NCBI RefSeq assembly: GCF_024347535.1
Contig: NZ_AP025498.1
Span: forward strand, 62,001 to 126,000
Length of the DNA stretch: 64,000 bases
Source: Vibrio kanaloae
GTDB lineage: Bacteria; Pseudomonadota; Gammaproteobacteria; Enterobacterales; Vibrionaceae
Direction: 5' to 3'
Below, piece after piece: positions 18,388 through 26,223 of this stretch. A program made the translations under genes and the position numbers. The notes beneath the pieces were generated by a model, which had not been told where the DNA came from, searched no databases, and saw only the letters and a list, made by a program, of their open reading frames with translations. Within the stretch, counting starts at the first letter, position 1, and each line of letters opens with the position of its first letter.

Positions 18388-18408
18388 CAATGATAATTAT
18401 TATCACAA
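18388..18408. promoter_or_regulatory. Fur box between fhuC and the MFS gene
   Basis: CAATGATAATTATTATCACA is a near-perfect palindromic Fur site (TGATAAT-T-ATTATCA). It lies about 60 bases before fhuC and about 70-80 bases before the MFS start, so one site probably controls both directions. Confidence 0.88.
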
Positions 18409-18475
18409 TGAACAGTTTTATCATTAACAATACTATTCATTGTCGTCCTCACCATCGCCACAAGTACCTCAAGAT

Positions 18476-19684
18476 ATGTCAGGAACAAATAGCAAACGCG
18501 TTCAATTAGCCACTATAGGTTTGGCCGCAGCTCTCATGGGCATTGGGCAAAATGGATTGTTGGTCTCGCTACCCTTCTTGGTAGAACAATCCGCATTTGG
18601 GCTGTCAACATGGTCTATTTTGATAGCCACTGGTAGCTTTCTATTTTTGCCATCCGCTCCTTTCTGGGGGAGGTACAGTGATAAACACGGGCCTAAAAAA
18701 GTAGTTATTCAGGCTCTGATTGGCATGGCAATTAGCTTCTCATTTCTGGCTTTATTTGCGATTTTGAGTAAAGGTAAGGATTCTTACATACCGTTCTATT
18801 TCACTGGGCTACTAGTGGCTCGCATTATCTACGGCTGCACTGTTTCAGGAATGGTGCCGGCAAGCCAACATTGGGCTATTATCTTATGCGGCAAGGAAAA
18901 TCGACTTCAAGCCATCACATCAGTCAGCATAGGGTTAAGCGCAGGCCGCTTAGTCGGACCACTTATCTCAATATTGGCATTAAAGTTATCCCCTTTTGCC
19001 CCACTGATGATCATGGTTACGCTTCCTTGTATCGCTCTGATGGGAGCTCTAAATCTCCCGATTCCAAACCAACCTCAACAGGAAACCAACAACAAAAGCC
19101 CACAGCCCTGGTTACCCAATCCAAGGCTATATCCATACCTAATGAGTGGATTATTCTTGTGTGCTGCCATTGCTTTACTGCAATATAGCTTCTCGCCTTT
19201 ACTTTCTTCAATAACCGATTGGTCCACCAGCCAGATCAGTGACGGCATAGGAGCATTGCTGACCATCAGTGCTGCGTGCACGTTCGGTACTCAGCTATTG
19301 GTAATCAAAAAGAAAAAACTCACACCACGTATCATGTATCAACTTGGCGCGTTTGCTATGGTGATGGGGTTTACTCTATTTCTCGTGACGAATATTTGGG
19401 TACTTTGGATTGCAATGGCAGTAGTCGCGAGCGGGGCCGCTTTATTGGTTCCGGCTTATACCTCTGCCGCAACAGAACAACAAAATGAAGCTCCCGGTGC
19501 GGTTGCAGGTTACCTCTCAATGGCACACACGATAGGCTATGGAGTGGCATCATTACTTGCCTTCATGGCAACCCTTTCACCCACTTATCCGATCTATTTG
19601 TGCATATTGTTTTCGGCCACGATACTCATTATCGCTTACTCTGTATCGAGGTACCGTAACACTGAGGCGGTAGAATCACCTTAG
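18476..19684 (+). CDS. MFS transporter, probable aerobactin exporter
   Basis: A 402-residue major-facilitator protein with about 12 membrane segments. The MFS motif between segments 2 and 3 is seen as GRYSDKHGPKKV, and the segment-5 motif as GLSAGRLVGPLIS. Its position, back-to-back with fhuC over a shared Fur box and beside iucABCD, suggests it exports newly made aerobactin, the role assigned to ShiF/IucE-like MFS proteins elsewhere; this is inference. A TTG at 18440 in the same frame is a possible alternative start; the ATG at 18476 is chosen because MFS proteins start close to the first segment. Its stop overlaps the stop of the converging FhuF-like gene. Confidence 0.82.
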   Translation: MSGTNSKRVQLATIGLAAALMGIGQNGLLVSLPFLVEQSAFGLSTWSILIATGSFLFLPSAPFWGRYSDKHGPKKVVIQALIGMAISFSFLALFAILSKGKDSYIPFYFTGLLVARIIYGCTVSGMVPASQHWAIILCGKENRLQAITSVSIGLSAGRLVGPLISILALKLSPFAPLMIMVTLPCIALMGALNLPIPNQPQQETNNKSPQPWLPNPRLYPYLMSGLFLCAAIALLQYSFSPLLSSITDWSTSQISDGIGALLTISAACTFGTQLLVIKKKKLTPRIMYQLGAFAMVMGFTLFLVTNIWVLWIAMAVVASGAALLVPAYTSAATEQQNEAPGAVAGYLSMAHTIGYGVASLLAFMATLSPTYPIYLCILFSATILIIAYSVSRYRNTEAVESP

Positions 19685-20412
19685 CGTTTATTGTCCGGAT
19701 GCCTTGGACAATCGCGACACAATTTACGCCCTTGGCATTTATAAACTAAGCAGCAGCTGGTTCGAACCAAAACAAGCTTTTTCTCATGTTCATGATAACG
19801 AATCGAATGGATAAGTTTTTCTGGCAAAGCACAGGCATTTAGCCACAAACGAGCCTGTTCAAGTAAGTACGCCTCAGGCAGTTCAGGAGCGTACTGACTC
19901 AGTTTCACCAAACACCCAAGAATCCCATCAGCAAACAGATGATTGGTGAACCCAGGGCGAATCCGCGTCCACTCACTCATTTCCTCACGAAAATAATCAA
20001 ATAATGACACTAGCTCTTGGCCTGCACGTGTAACCAACTCATCCTCTGAACCCGTGACATAAGCGGTTGAAGGGAATTGATAGCCACCAATAAAATTAGG
20101 GTGTACCTGCTGAGCCATTGAGGATAATTCAGGTAAACCGCGGCAAGAGTAAATAGAGATAAATGCAACGTAAATAGGCTGCCAGCAAAGCAGTGTCCAG
20201 GTTCGAGTCAACCAGTATGCAGCCCCTGCTTCTGGGTGTTCATTCTTAAGGTTTTCATAAAGCTCGTGCAGAGTATCTGAGCTAGGTATCTCTTTATGGA
20301 TAAGCTTATCAGCGAGGTTAGCGTCAGACAGAGGAGTGATTTGACCATCTAAATAGGGAGTCACCTGTTTGGCGTGTTCAAAAAGATGTTCAAAGAAAAT
20401 AGGGTCGTTCAT
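19681..20412 (-). CDS. FhuF-like siderophore-iron reductase
   Basis: A 243-residue protein with the FhuF iron-sulfur signature CC-X10-C-X2-C at its C-terminus (residues about 222-236: CCLVYKCQGRKLCRDC). FhuF proteins hold an unusual 2Fe-2S cluster and reduce ferric iron in hydroxamate siderophores in the cytoplasm so that the iron is released. That fits its place in the aerobactin locus. The rest of the protein (WTLLCWQPIYVAF, GGYQF) also fits the family. The gene meets the MFS gene tail to tail, with stop codons overlapping by 3 of 4 bases. Confidence 0.85.
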   Translation of the reverse strand: MNDPIFFEHLFEHAKQVTPYLDGQITPLSDANLADKLIHKEIPSSDTLHELYENLKNEHPEAGAAYWLTRTWTLLCWQPIYVAFISIYSCRGLPELSSMAQQVHPNFIGGYQFPSTAYVTGSEDELVTRAGQELVSLFDYFREEMSEWTRIRPGFTNHLFADGILGCLVKLSQYAPELPEAYLLEQARLWLNACALPEKLIHSIRYHEHEKKLVLVRTSCCLVYKCQGRKLCRDCPRHPDNKR

Positions 20413-20467
20413 TTTATCCGGCTATCCGTAACTACATCAGCCCGCTACCATAAATAAAGTAAAGTAT

Positions 20468-20488
20468 TATTGCAATTAGTTCTCATTA
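20468..20488 (-). promoter_or_regulatory. possible Fur box before the FhuF-like gene
   Basis: On the minus strand TAATGAGAACTAATTGCAATA is partly palindromic and partly matches Fur sites of the AATGAGAATnATTnn type. It is about 60-75 bases upstream of the ATG. Weaker than the other two Fur boxes. Confidence 0.4.
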
Positions 20489-20528
20489 AGATTTCAGTAC
20501 GGACAGGCAACAAACATAATATATCGAC

Positions 20529-20552
20529 AAAAAGGCTCTTGTGGAGCCTTTT
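20529..20552 (-). terminator. rho-independent terminator after the NhaC-family gene
   Basis: AAAAGGCTCC-ACAA-GAGCCTTTTT on the minus strand: a 7-8 bp stem, tight loop and T-run directly after the coding region. A T-run on the plus strand is weaker. Confidence 0.75.
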
Positions 20553-20569
20553 AACGAAATCAATAATGA

Positions 20570-21928
20570 CTATGCTTGAGCAACTTGGCGAGCCGAGTGT
20601 TTAATAAACACAGTAACCACAGCCACGATTGCAAGTGCAAAACAGTAGTATGAGTGCGTGATAATATCTAAAGGCGATAAGTTAAACACCGAACCGAGCA
20701 ACAGCACTTGTGCACCATAAGGCAACACACCTTGAATCACACAGGAGAAGATATCCAATAAGCTTGCAGAGCGACGCGGAGATACATTGTTCTCCTCTGC
20801 CAATTGGCGGGCGACGCTACCAGAAACAATGATCGCTACCGTGTTGTTTGCAGTACATAGATTCACCATAGATACCAAACCAGCAATACCTAACTCACTT
20901 GCACGGCCATTCGCTTGCTTAGAGTGTGAAGAACCAAACGCACGAATCACACCACTGACTAAGTTAGTCAGGAACGCCAACCCACCTTGGCGACGCATTA
21001 GCTCACTCAAACCACCAATCAGCATCGACAGTAAGAAGATCTCCTGCATATTGCCGAAGCCTGCATAGATATCTTGAGCGTAATCCGTCATACCGTAGTT
21101 CTCAACAGAACCTAGGCTCACGCCACCCGCCAGTAAGATACCAATCGTTAGCACGACAAAAACATTCATGCCCGATACCGCAAGAATTAAGATAGTGATG
21201 TAAGGCAACACTTTCAGCCACTCGATTGGACCTGTTTCAGGAACCTGAGTTGCCGTGCTATTGAAAGCAAAGATAACAATCGCGATAAGAGCAGCAGGCA
21301 GTGCAATACGGATATTCTCTTTAAACTTATCTCTCATCTCACAACCTTGTGAACGTGTCGCGGCAATTGTGGTATCAGAGATGATAGACAGGTTGTCACC
21401 AAACATAGCGCCACTCAAAACAACGCCGGCAGTCAGTGGAATGCTCATGCCTGCTGAATCTGCAATGCCTAACGCCACTGGTGCAACGGCAGCAATGGTC
21501 CCCATTGAAGTACCCATTGCTGTCGCGATGAAAGCTGAAATCAGGAAGATACCAGGCAGAATCATGCTCGTAGGAATAGCCGATAGACCAAGGTTTACCG
21601 TCGCATCGACGCCACCAGAGGCTTTAGCCACGGCCGCAAAAGCCCCCGCCAATAGGTAGATCATGCACATTGCGATAATGTCTTTGTGACCTACTCCACC
21701 TAAGAATTGTTCGATAGCACGGTTCAATTTATCCTTGCTTAACAACAACGCCAGCATCACAGCAGGCAAAGCCGCAATCGGAGCTGGAAGCTGATAGAAA
21801 GCAAAATCGACGCCTTGCAGTGACAAGTACGTACCTACGCCAATAAACAGCGCTAGGAACACAATCAGAGGGATAAGCGCAACTGCAGAAGGTGCAATTA
21901 CAGCATTAGAATTTTTTGAATTGGACAT
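20570..21928 (-). CDS. metT: NhaC-family transporter, candidate methionine transporter MetT
   Basis: A 452-residue inner-membrane protein of the NhaC Na+/H+ antiporter family, with 11-12 membrane segments. Typical stretches are GTSMGTIAAVAPVALGIA, SGAMFGDNLSIISDTTIAA (the conserved GDN...SDTT core of NhaC), and LCTANNTVAIIVSG. By sequence alone it could be a Na+/H+ antiporter. Three tandem met boxes overlap the -35 element of its probable promoter, so it should be repressed by MetJ when S-adenosylmethionine is high. NhaC relatives under methionine control were proposed earlier, by comparative genomics, as the methionine importer MetT; I take this as the better call. The MSNSKNSN start is the only sensible one. 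Confidence 0.8.
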   Translation of the reverse strand: MSNSKNSNAVIAPSAVALIPLIVFLALFIGVGTYLSLQGVDFAFYQLPAPIAALPAVMLALLLSKDKLNRAIEQFLGGVGHKDIIAMCMIYLLAGAFAAVAKASGGVDATVNLGLSAIPTSMILPGIFLISAFIATAMGTSMGTIAAVAPVALGIADSAGMSIPLTAGVVLSGAMFGDNLSIISDTTIAATRSQGCEMRDKFKENIRIALPAALIAIVIFAFNSTATQVPETGPIEWLKVLPYITILILAVSGMNVFVVLTIGILLAGGVSLGSVENYGMTDYAQDIYAGFGNMQEIFLLSMLIGGLSELMRRQGGLAFLTNLVSGVIRAFGSSHSKQANGRASELGIAGLVSMVNLCTANNTVAIIVSGSVARQLAEENNVSPRRSASLLDIFSCVIQGVLPYGAQVLLLGSVFNLSPLDIITHSYYCFALAIVAVVTVFIKHSARQVAQA

Positions 21929-21961
21929 GGAACATCAACGCAATAAAACAAGAAGAGGAGC

Positions 21962-22011
21962 AGACTAATGTCACACTTAGATCTTGTCAACGTCTAGACG
22001 TCTAAATGTCT
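21962..22011 (-). promoter_or_regulatory. MetJ operator (three met boxes) over a sigma-70 promoter
   Basis: Positions 21996-22003 are a perfect met box AGACGTCT. The 8-base units on either side are CAACGTCT (21988-21995) and AAATGTCT (22004-22011), each 6/8 matches in exact 8-base register, which is how MetJ dimers bind. On the minus strand a perfect -35 TTGACA (21985-21990) overlaps the first box; TAGTCT (21962-21967) is a possible -10 at 17 bases. Confidence 0.85.
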
Positions 22012-22291
22012 AATTTAATGTAAAGTAATAAGCACATTATTGAACATCACATAATAAAAAGCGGTGACTGATCCGTAGACAGCCTCAAAAAACAGATCAT
22101 GCAGTGAACTTTAACGCTTACGCTTAAGCATCATTAGTATTCGCCAGTATCGAATGTTGTAAGATAGCCTAGAGCGCTAGACAACGAAACAATAGTAAGT
22201 ATTCAAACGCTAATTTTTAAATACTCACGTTCTAAAGCCACCACTTATCGAGTTCAGTTCTCAATTCAAATGTTGCCATCAGTACCTGTCA
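22012..22291. other. gap between metT promoter and sgrR stop
   Basis: About 280 bases with no ORF above 30 codons that has a ribosome site. I see no clear terminator after sgrR and no RNA gene. Confidence 0.4.
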
Positions 22292-24076
22292 CTAATCGGC
22301 TGACCATACGTTTTTGAATTCTGGCCACCCCCAGTTAGTGATAGCGACATTTTTCAAAATCCCTTGGAAACGCACAGTTTGCAAGTGATGAAACATTGGC
22401 ACCAACCAATAATCAGAAATCAACGTGGACGCGATAGGTTCCAACTCTACTAAGTAGTCAGGCAGTTCAACGGAGGCTTTGTGATGATCCAAACGCTGTT
22501 TCAGCCAGTCGCTGTTCGTCCCCCCTAGTGCGGAATGCAACACGGGATCATTCATCAACCACGAGAACAATGAAGAAGGTGTGTTGTCATCTAAGTTCAG
22601 ATTACACAACACCAAATCCTCCTTTAGCTCGCCACTCTGGGACAGCTGAGCCAATTCTCTAAAACTGTAGGTATTCACCTCAACATCCACGCCATATCGT
22701 TTTAGGATGTCTGATACGCAAATAGCACATCGGTATAACGCATAGTAGTCGTAAACCGCGATAGTCATCTTTTGAGGAAGTTGAGCTTCCTTTGAAGGCG
22801 TTCGATATAACCTTTGCCAACTTGGCAGTATATTTTGAGCCAAAGAGACACTAAACAACCCTTGATTCTGTTCTAATTGAGACAAAATAGCTTGTGGGTT
22901 GGCGATCCCTGAGAGGTACTTACGCTGCTCATTATTGAGTGGCTTAACTGCTGAATTCTGATTAAATAGGATAAATAAACACCCGTCCTCGACTCGGCTA
23001 CGAAGGCCGTCACTCTCTGCAGACACCAGTTCCGTATCGCTTCTCCCCAATTGATGAAAACAGGACGAGTCTTGATAAGGCGAAACCTGCATTTGGCTAT
23101 CATCAAAGCGAGCGCTCCCCGTCATCGATTCTTCAAATTGCCAAATGGTGACCTCATCGGTTAACGATCGGCAGCCATAGTAATGTTCGAATGCAGCTAG
23201 TTTTAGACGCTCGTTATTACTTTCCACCACTTTGAAAGGGCCAGTTCCAATCACGGCATGAGACATAGATCCTAATGGCGTCGGTTTACGGGCGACTTGA
23301 GCTGCTGGTTGAATCGAATACTTAACGCCAGCAAGCAAACCTGCAAACCCAGTGTCTGCTTTAGTTAACTGAAAGCTGATTCTCAATGGTTGATCGCTGT
23401 ATACAGAAGCCACATGAGCTAACTCTGTCTGATAAAAAGGTAAGGTTTGTAGGGCAGAAAACAAAGACACAAGTTGCTTCGCATCGACTGGGTGTCCATC
23501 GTGAAAGCTAAGGCCAGGGCGTAAATAAAAGGTCCAAGTTAATTTTTCAGAATCATACACCCAATGATGAGCCAACTCAGGCTTTAACTCGCCTTTACCA
23601 TTACAAGTGACGAGGCAGCTAAATACTTGCCTGATCAAAAATCGTTCACTACTGCGATGAATATGATGTGGGAACAAAGCCTCAAACTTACGTTTGTAAG
23701 TCAATTGAACATGCAGTAGCCCTTCGCGCATCGTTGCACCAGATGTTTTTTGGAGTAGAGACCCAAATATTGCACGGTCATTTTCCAAAATAGAAAGTGC
23801 TTTTTCGTATTTGCCTTGCTCTATCAGTTTACTGGCAACATGTTGAGTCAACTCTTGATTGCTAAAACACAAGGTCAGGTTAGATCGTTGATTCCTGCCG
23901 ACTTTTGGCTCCCACACCACCCATTCAGCGTGATGCATTTTACCTAGCAAGGTTCGAGCATGGCGCAAACTAGTAAACAATTTGTCTGCAACCTCAGTTA
24001 AAGTCAACGAATGTGAGATATTAGGCTCGAACGAATTCAACCTTGTGTAGTAGCGCATCATGTTTAGATCAGACAA
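22292..24076 (-). CDS. sgrR: SgrR-family transcriptional regulator with solute-binding domain
   Basis: A 594-residue protein with an N-terminal winged helix (about 1-110) and a C-terminal ABC-type solute-binding (SBP family 5) domain (about 160-560). This is the SgrR architecture; E. coli SgrR senses glucose-phosphate stress and switches on the small RNA SgrS. N-terminal phrases such as RHARTLLGKMHHAEWVVWE and VGRNQRSNL match E. coli SgrR in register. The TTG start at 24076 is kept because AAAGG lies 8 bases ahead and the distance to the conserved RL equals that in E. coli. It is divergent from a probable sgrS gene, as in E. coli. Confidence 0.88.
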   Translation of the reverse strand: MSDLNMMRYYTRLNSFEPNISHSLTLTEVADKLFTSLRHARTLLGKMHHAEWVVWEPKVGRNQRSNLTLCFSNQELTQHVASKLIEQGKYEKALSILENDRAIFGSLLQKTSGATMREGLLHVQLTYKRKFEALFPHHIHRSSERFLIRQVFSCLVTCNGKGELKPELAHHWVYDSEKLTWTFYLRPGLSFHDGHPVDAKQLVSLFSALQTLPFYQTELAHVASVYSDQPLRISFQLTKADTGFAGLLAGVKYSIQPAAQVARKPTPLGSMSHAVIGTGPFKVVESNNERLKLAAFEHYYGCRSLTDEVTIWQFEESMTGSARFDDSQMQVSPYQDSSCFHQLGRSDTELVSAESDGLRSRVEDGCLFILFNQNSAVKPLNNEQRKYLSGIANPQAILSQLEQNQGLFSVSLAQNILPSWQRLYRTPSKEAQLPQKMTIAVYDYYALYRCAICVSDILKRYGVDVEVNTYSFRELAQLSQSGELKEDLVLCNLNLDDNTPSSLFSWLMNDPVLHSALGGTNSDWLKQRLDHHKASVELPDYLVELEPIASTLISDYWLVPMFHHLQTVRFQGILKNVAITNWGWPEFKNVWSAD

Positions 24077-24151
24077 ATAATGAACCTTTTTATAAACAAC
24101 CCTTCCTGATTAAGCCCATTATAAAACACATCAGACCAAAAGTAGTGATAA

Positions 24152-24237
24152 AGGAACAAAACAGGAACAGATTGTTAAAAGTCTATCTGTTTATTAGTTC
24201 CTATTAAATAACCATACTTAATGAGTCAGCAAGGAAC
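24152..24237. promoter_or_regulatory. AGGAAC repeats between sgrR and sgrS (possible SgrR sites)
   Basis: The hexamer AGGAAC occurs at 24152, 24163 (11 bases apart, one helical turn) and 24232, and its reverse complement GTTCCT at 24197-24202. This clustering in the sgrR-sgrS gap could be an operator for SgrR or another regulator. No site definition exists in the sequence to prove it. Confidence 0.35.
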
Positions 24238-24469
24238 CCCGCATTACCGCCAAAGCCTAATACAAGAGAAGTAATCCCCATGAGAAAATACTATCTTAAT
24301 AAGCTAAAAAATACGTCTAGCAAGCTCGAGAGAGAAGCACTGAGAACACTTATAGAGCTATGTAACTGGCGTTATTAGTACACATTTAGCACCGAGTTTA
24401 CGCGAGTTGAGTACCACTTAATATGCTCCACCCCCCAACATGAGTTAGGTCTCAACTCGCTTTTTCCTT
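24215..24469 (+). ncRNA. sgrS: probable SgrS small RNA
   Basis: The position is the same as E. coli sgrS: divergent from and next to sgrR. The region has a short ORF near its 5' side (24280-24378), then a C-rich single-stranded-looking stretch ATATGCTCCACCCCCCAAC (24421-24439) that could pair with a ribosome site of the GGGGUGGAGC kind, then a perfect 10-bp stem (GCGAGTTGAG 24402-24411 with CTCAACTCGC 24451-24460) and TTTTTCC. The 5' end is a guess. The target is presumably a PTS sugar-transporter mRNA such as ptsG; that is from the E. coli system, not from this sequence. Confidence 0.6.
24280..24378 (+). CDS. sgrT: SgrT-like 32-residue peptide inside SgrS
   Basis: A 33-codon ORF that begins MRKYYLNKLKN and ends LIELCNWRY. 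E. coli SgrT (43 residues, as I recall it) starts MRQFYQHYF and has LTMLEGLMQW near its end; here LRTLIELCNW has the same LxxLxxLxxW spacing, and both ORFs start in CCCCATG. SgrT in enterics inhibits glucose uptake by the PTS glucose transporter. An AGAGAAG stretch 8-9 bases upstream could serve as ribosome site. The peptide is too short for a sure family call, and SgrS of V. fischeri is said to lack sgrT. Confidence 0.5.
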   Translation: MRKYYLNKLKNTSSKLEREALRTLIELCNWRY

Positions 24470-24678
24470 CCAAATACCTTTTCAACCCCGCCGTACCAGT
24501 AACTCATTCGTTCGATAAACTTACGTTGTCGACTCGACAAATTTAATTCATTTTCTTAGTTAAACGAAAAGCCTTAAGGTTCGCTCCAAAGCAAGCAAGG
24601 AGCCTCAGAAAAACTGAAAGCTCAGAGAACAACTCATTTATTTGCAGTTACCAATCAGGTATTAACTAAGGAAACGCC
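24470..24678. other. leader region of rimK
   Basis: 209 bases between the SgrS-like terminator and rimK. It should hold the rimK promoter, but no clear -35/-10 pair was picked. No ORF with a ribosome site was seen. Confidence 0.3.
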
Positions 24679-25584
24679 ATGCGTATCGCAATTCTTTCTC
24701 GCAATGAAAACCTATACTCTACTTCTCGCTTAAAAGCGGCAGGAGAAGCTCGTGGTCACCATGTTGATGTTATCGACACGCTGCACTGTGATATAGATAT
24801 CGCGAGTAACAATCCGAAGATTCGCTACATGGGTGAAGAGCTACCTCAATATGATGCTGTTATTCCACGTATTGGCGCTTCCATTACCTTTTACGGCACT
24901 GCTGTTGTGCGCCAATTCGAAATGATGGGCACTTTTTGTATCAATGAGTCAGTCGCTATTAGCCGTTCTCGCGACAAACTACGCTCACTGCAACTGCTGT
25001 CTCGTAAAGGCATTGGCTTACCAAAAACAGGGTTCGCGAGTCGCCCAGACAAGATTCAAGACTTGATCAAAAACGTAGGTGGCGCGCCACTTGTTATCAA
25101 GCTTCTTGAAGGAACTCAAGGTATCGGCGTGGTTCTAGCCGAAACAAACAAAGCAGCTGAAAGCGTCATCGAAGCATTCATGGGCTTAAAAGCGAACATC
25201 TTGGTTCAAGAGTTCATAGAAGAAGCAAACGGCGCAGACATCCGTTGTTTTGTTGTTGGTAACAAAGTAATTGCAGCAATGAAACGTCAAGCTGGTAAGG
25301 GGGAATTCCGCTCTAACCTGCACCGTGGTGGTACGGCTCAACTGGTAAAACTCACCAAAGAAGAGCGTGCTACAGCAATTAATGCAGCTAAAATCATGGG
25401 ATTAAACCTATGTGGTGTCGATATTCTACAATCTAAAAATGGCCCTGTAGTAATGGAAGTTAACTCCTCCCCAGGTTTAGAAGGTATTGAGAAAGCGACT
25501 GGAAAAGATGTTGCTGACATGATTTTCGACTTTGTCGAAAAAAATGCTAAGCCCAATGCAAACCGCACTCGCGGCAAAGGCTAA
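24679..25584 (+). CDS. rimK: ribosomal protein S6--L-glutamate ligase
   Basis: A 301-residue ATP-grasp ligase (E. coli RimK: 300). It adds glutamates to the C-terminus of ribosomal protein S6 in the cytoplasm. ATP-grasp features are [14 protein letters not shown] (about 140-155), [38 protein letters not shown] and the metal-binding end [21 protein letters not shown] lies 7 bases before the ATG. It is followed 48 bases later by a RimB-like gene. Confidence 0.95.
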   Translation: MRIAILSRNENLYSTSRLKAAGEARGHHVDVIDTLHCDIDIASNNPKIRYMGEELPQYDAVIPRIGASITFYGTAVVRQFEMMGTFCINESVAISRSRDKLRSLQLLSRKGIGLPKTGFASRPDKIQDLIKNVGGAPLVIKLLEGTQGIGVVLAETNKAAESVIEAFMGLKANILVQEFIEEANGADIRCFVVGNKVIAAMKRQAGKGEFRSNLHRGGTAQLVKLTKEERATAINAAKIMGLNLCGVDILQSKNGPVVMEVNSSPGLEGIEKATGKDVADMIFDFVEKNAKPNANRTRGKG

Positions 25585-25632
25585 TTGAAAGGTAAACTAT
25601 TAAAAAATCGCTTTAACCGCGATAATAACTAA

Positions 25633-26091
25633 ATGAGCCGTAAACCAATGATTGGAAAAAACATGAATCAGAAAATGATCATAGGGAATACTGAAGCAAT
25701 TTGCTTACCGGAGTTAGGGATAACTGGATTACATACGCGTGTAGATACAGGGGCTAAAACCTCTTCGCTACATGTGGATAACCTGATCTGCAGTGAAACT
25801 GACGGTGAAAGCTACGTTGAATTTGATTTACACCCAGACATCTATCACCTTGAAGAAATAGTTCGCTGCAAAACTAAATTAAAAGCAAGTAAGCGAATCA
25901 AGTCATCAAACGGTGAAGTAGAAACTCGCTGTGTCATTGAAACTATGCTTAAAATAGGTGATCAACAGTGGCTTATCGATATCACGCTGAGCAACCGTCA
26001 AGACATGACCTACATGATGCTTCTTGGTCGTCAAGGAATGAGCGACAAAGTGATTGTAGATCCAGCAGGTGAATTCCTACTGACTCGCTAA
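25633..26091 (+). CDS. rimB: RimB-like retropepsin-fold protease (Zn_protease/DUF785)
   Basis: A 152-residue protein of the 'ATP-dependent zinc protease' family, which is really retropepsin-like: the aspartic motif RVDTGAKTSSLH sits at about residues 35-46, and LLGRQGM near the end is the second family motif. In Pseudomonas, RimB cleaves the glutamate tail that RimK adds to S6, so the pair would set S6 tail length. In-frame ATGs at 25648 and 25663 are alternative starts; MNQKMIIGN (25663) matches the usual family start and has GGAAA ahead. Confidence 0.85.
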   Translation: MSRKPMIGKNMNQKMIIGNTEAICLPELGITGLHTRVDTGAKTSSLHVDNLICSETDGESYVEFDLHPDIYHLEEIVRCKTKLKASKRIKSSNGEVETRCVIETMLKIGDQQWLIDITLSNRQDMTYMMLLGRQGMSDKVIVDPAGEFLLTR

Positions 26092-26133
26092 TCCAAATCA
26101 CCGTAACCTAATCACAGGTTATAACAAAATAAG

Positions 26134-26158
26134 GCCCGTCTCGTAACGGGCATTTTTG
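26134..26158 (+). terminator. rho-independent terminator after rimB
   Basis: GCCCGT-CTCGTA-ACGGGC followed by ATTTTTGTTT. Stem is 6 bp, tightly placed after the rimK-rimB unit. Confidence 0.75.
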
Positions 26159-26223
26159 TTTACCTATTTATGTCCTACCTTTCTACAGTCAGTACTTTCG
26201 GTGTTGCGGTTTTCCACTTATTT

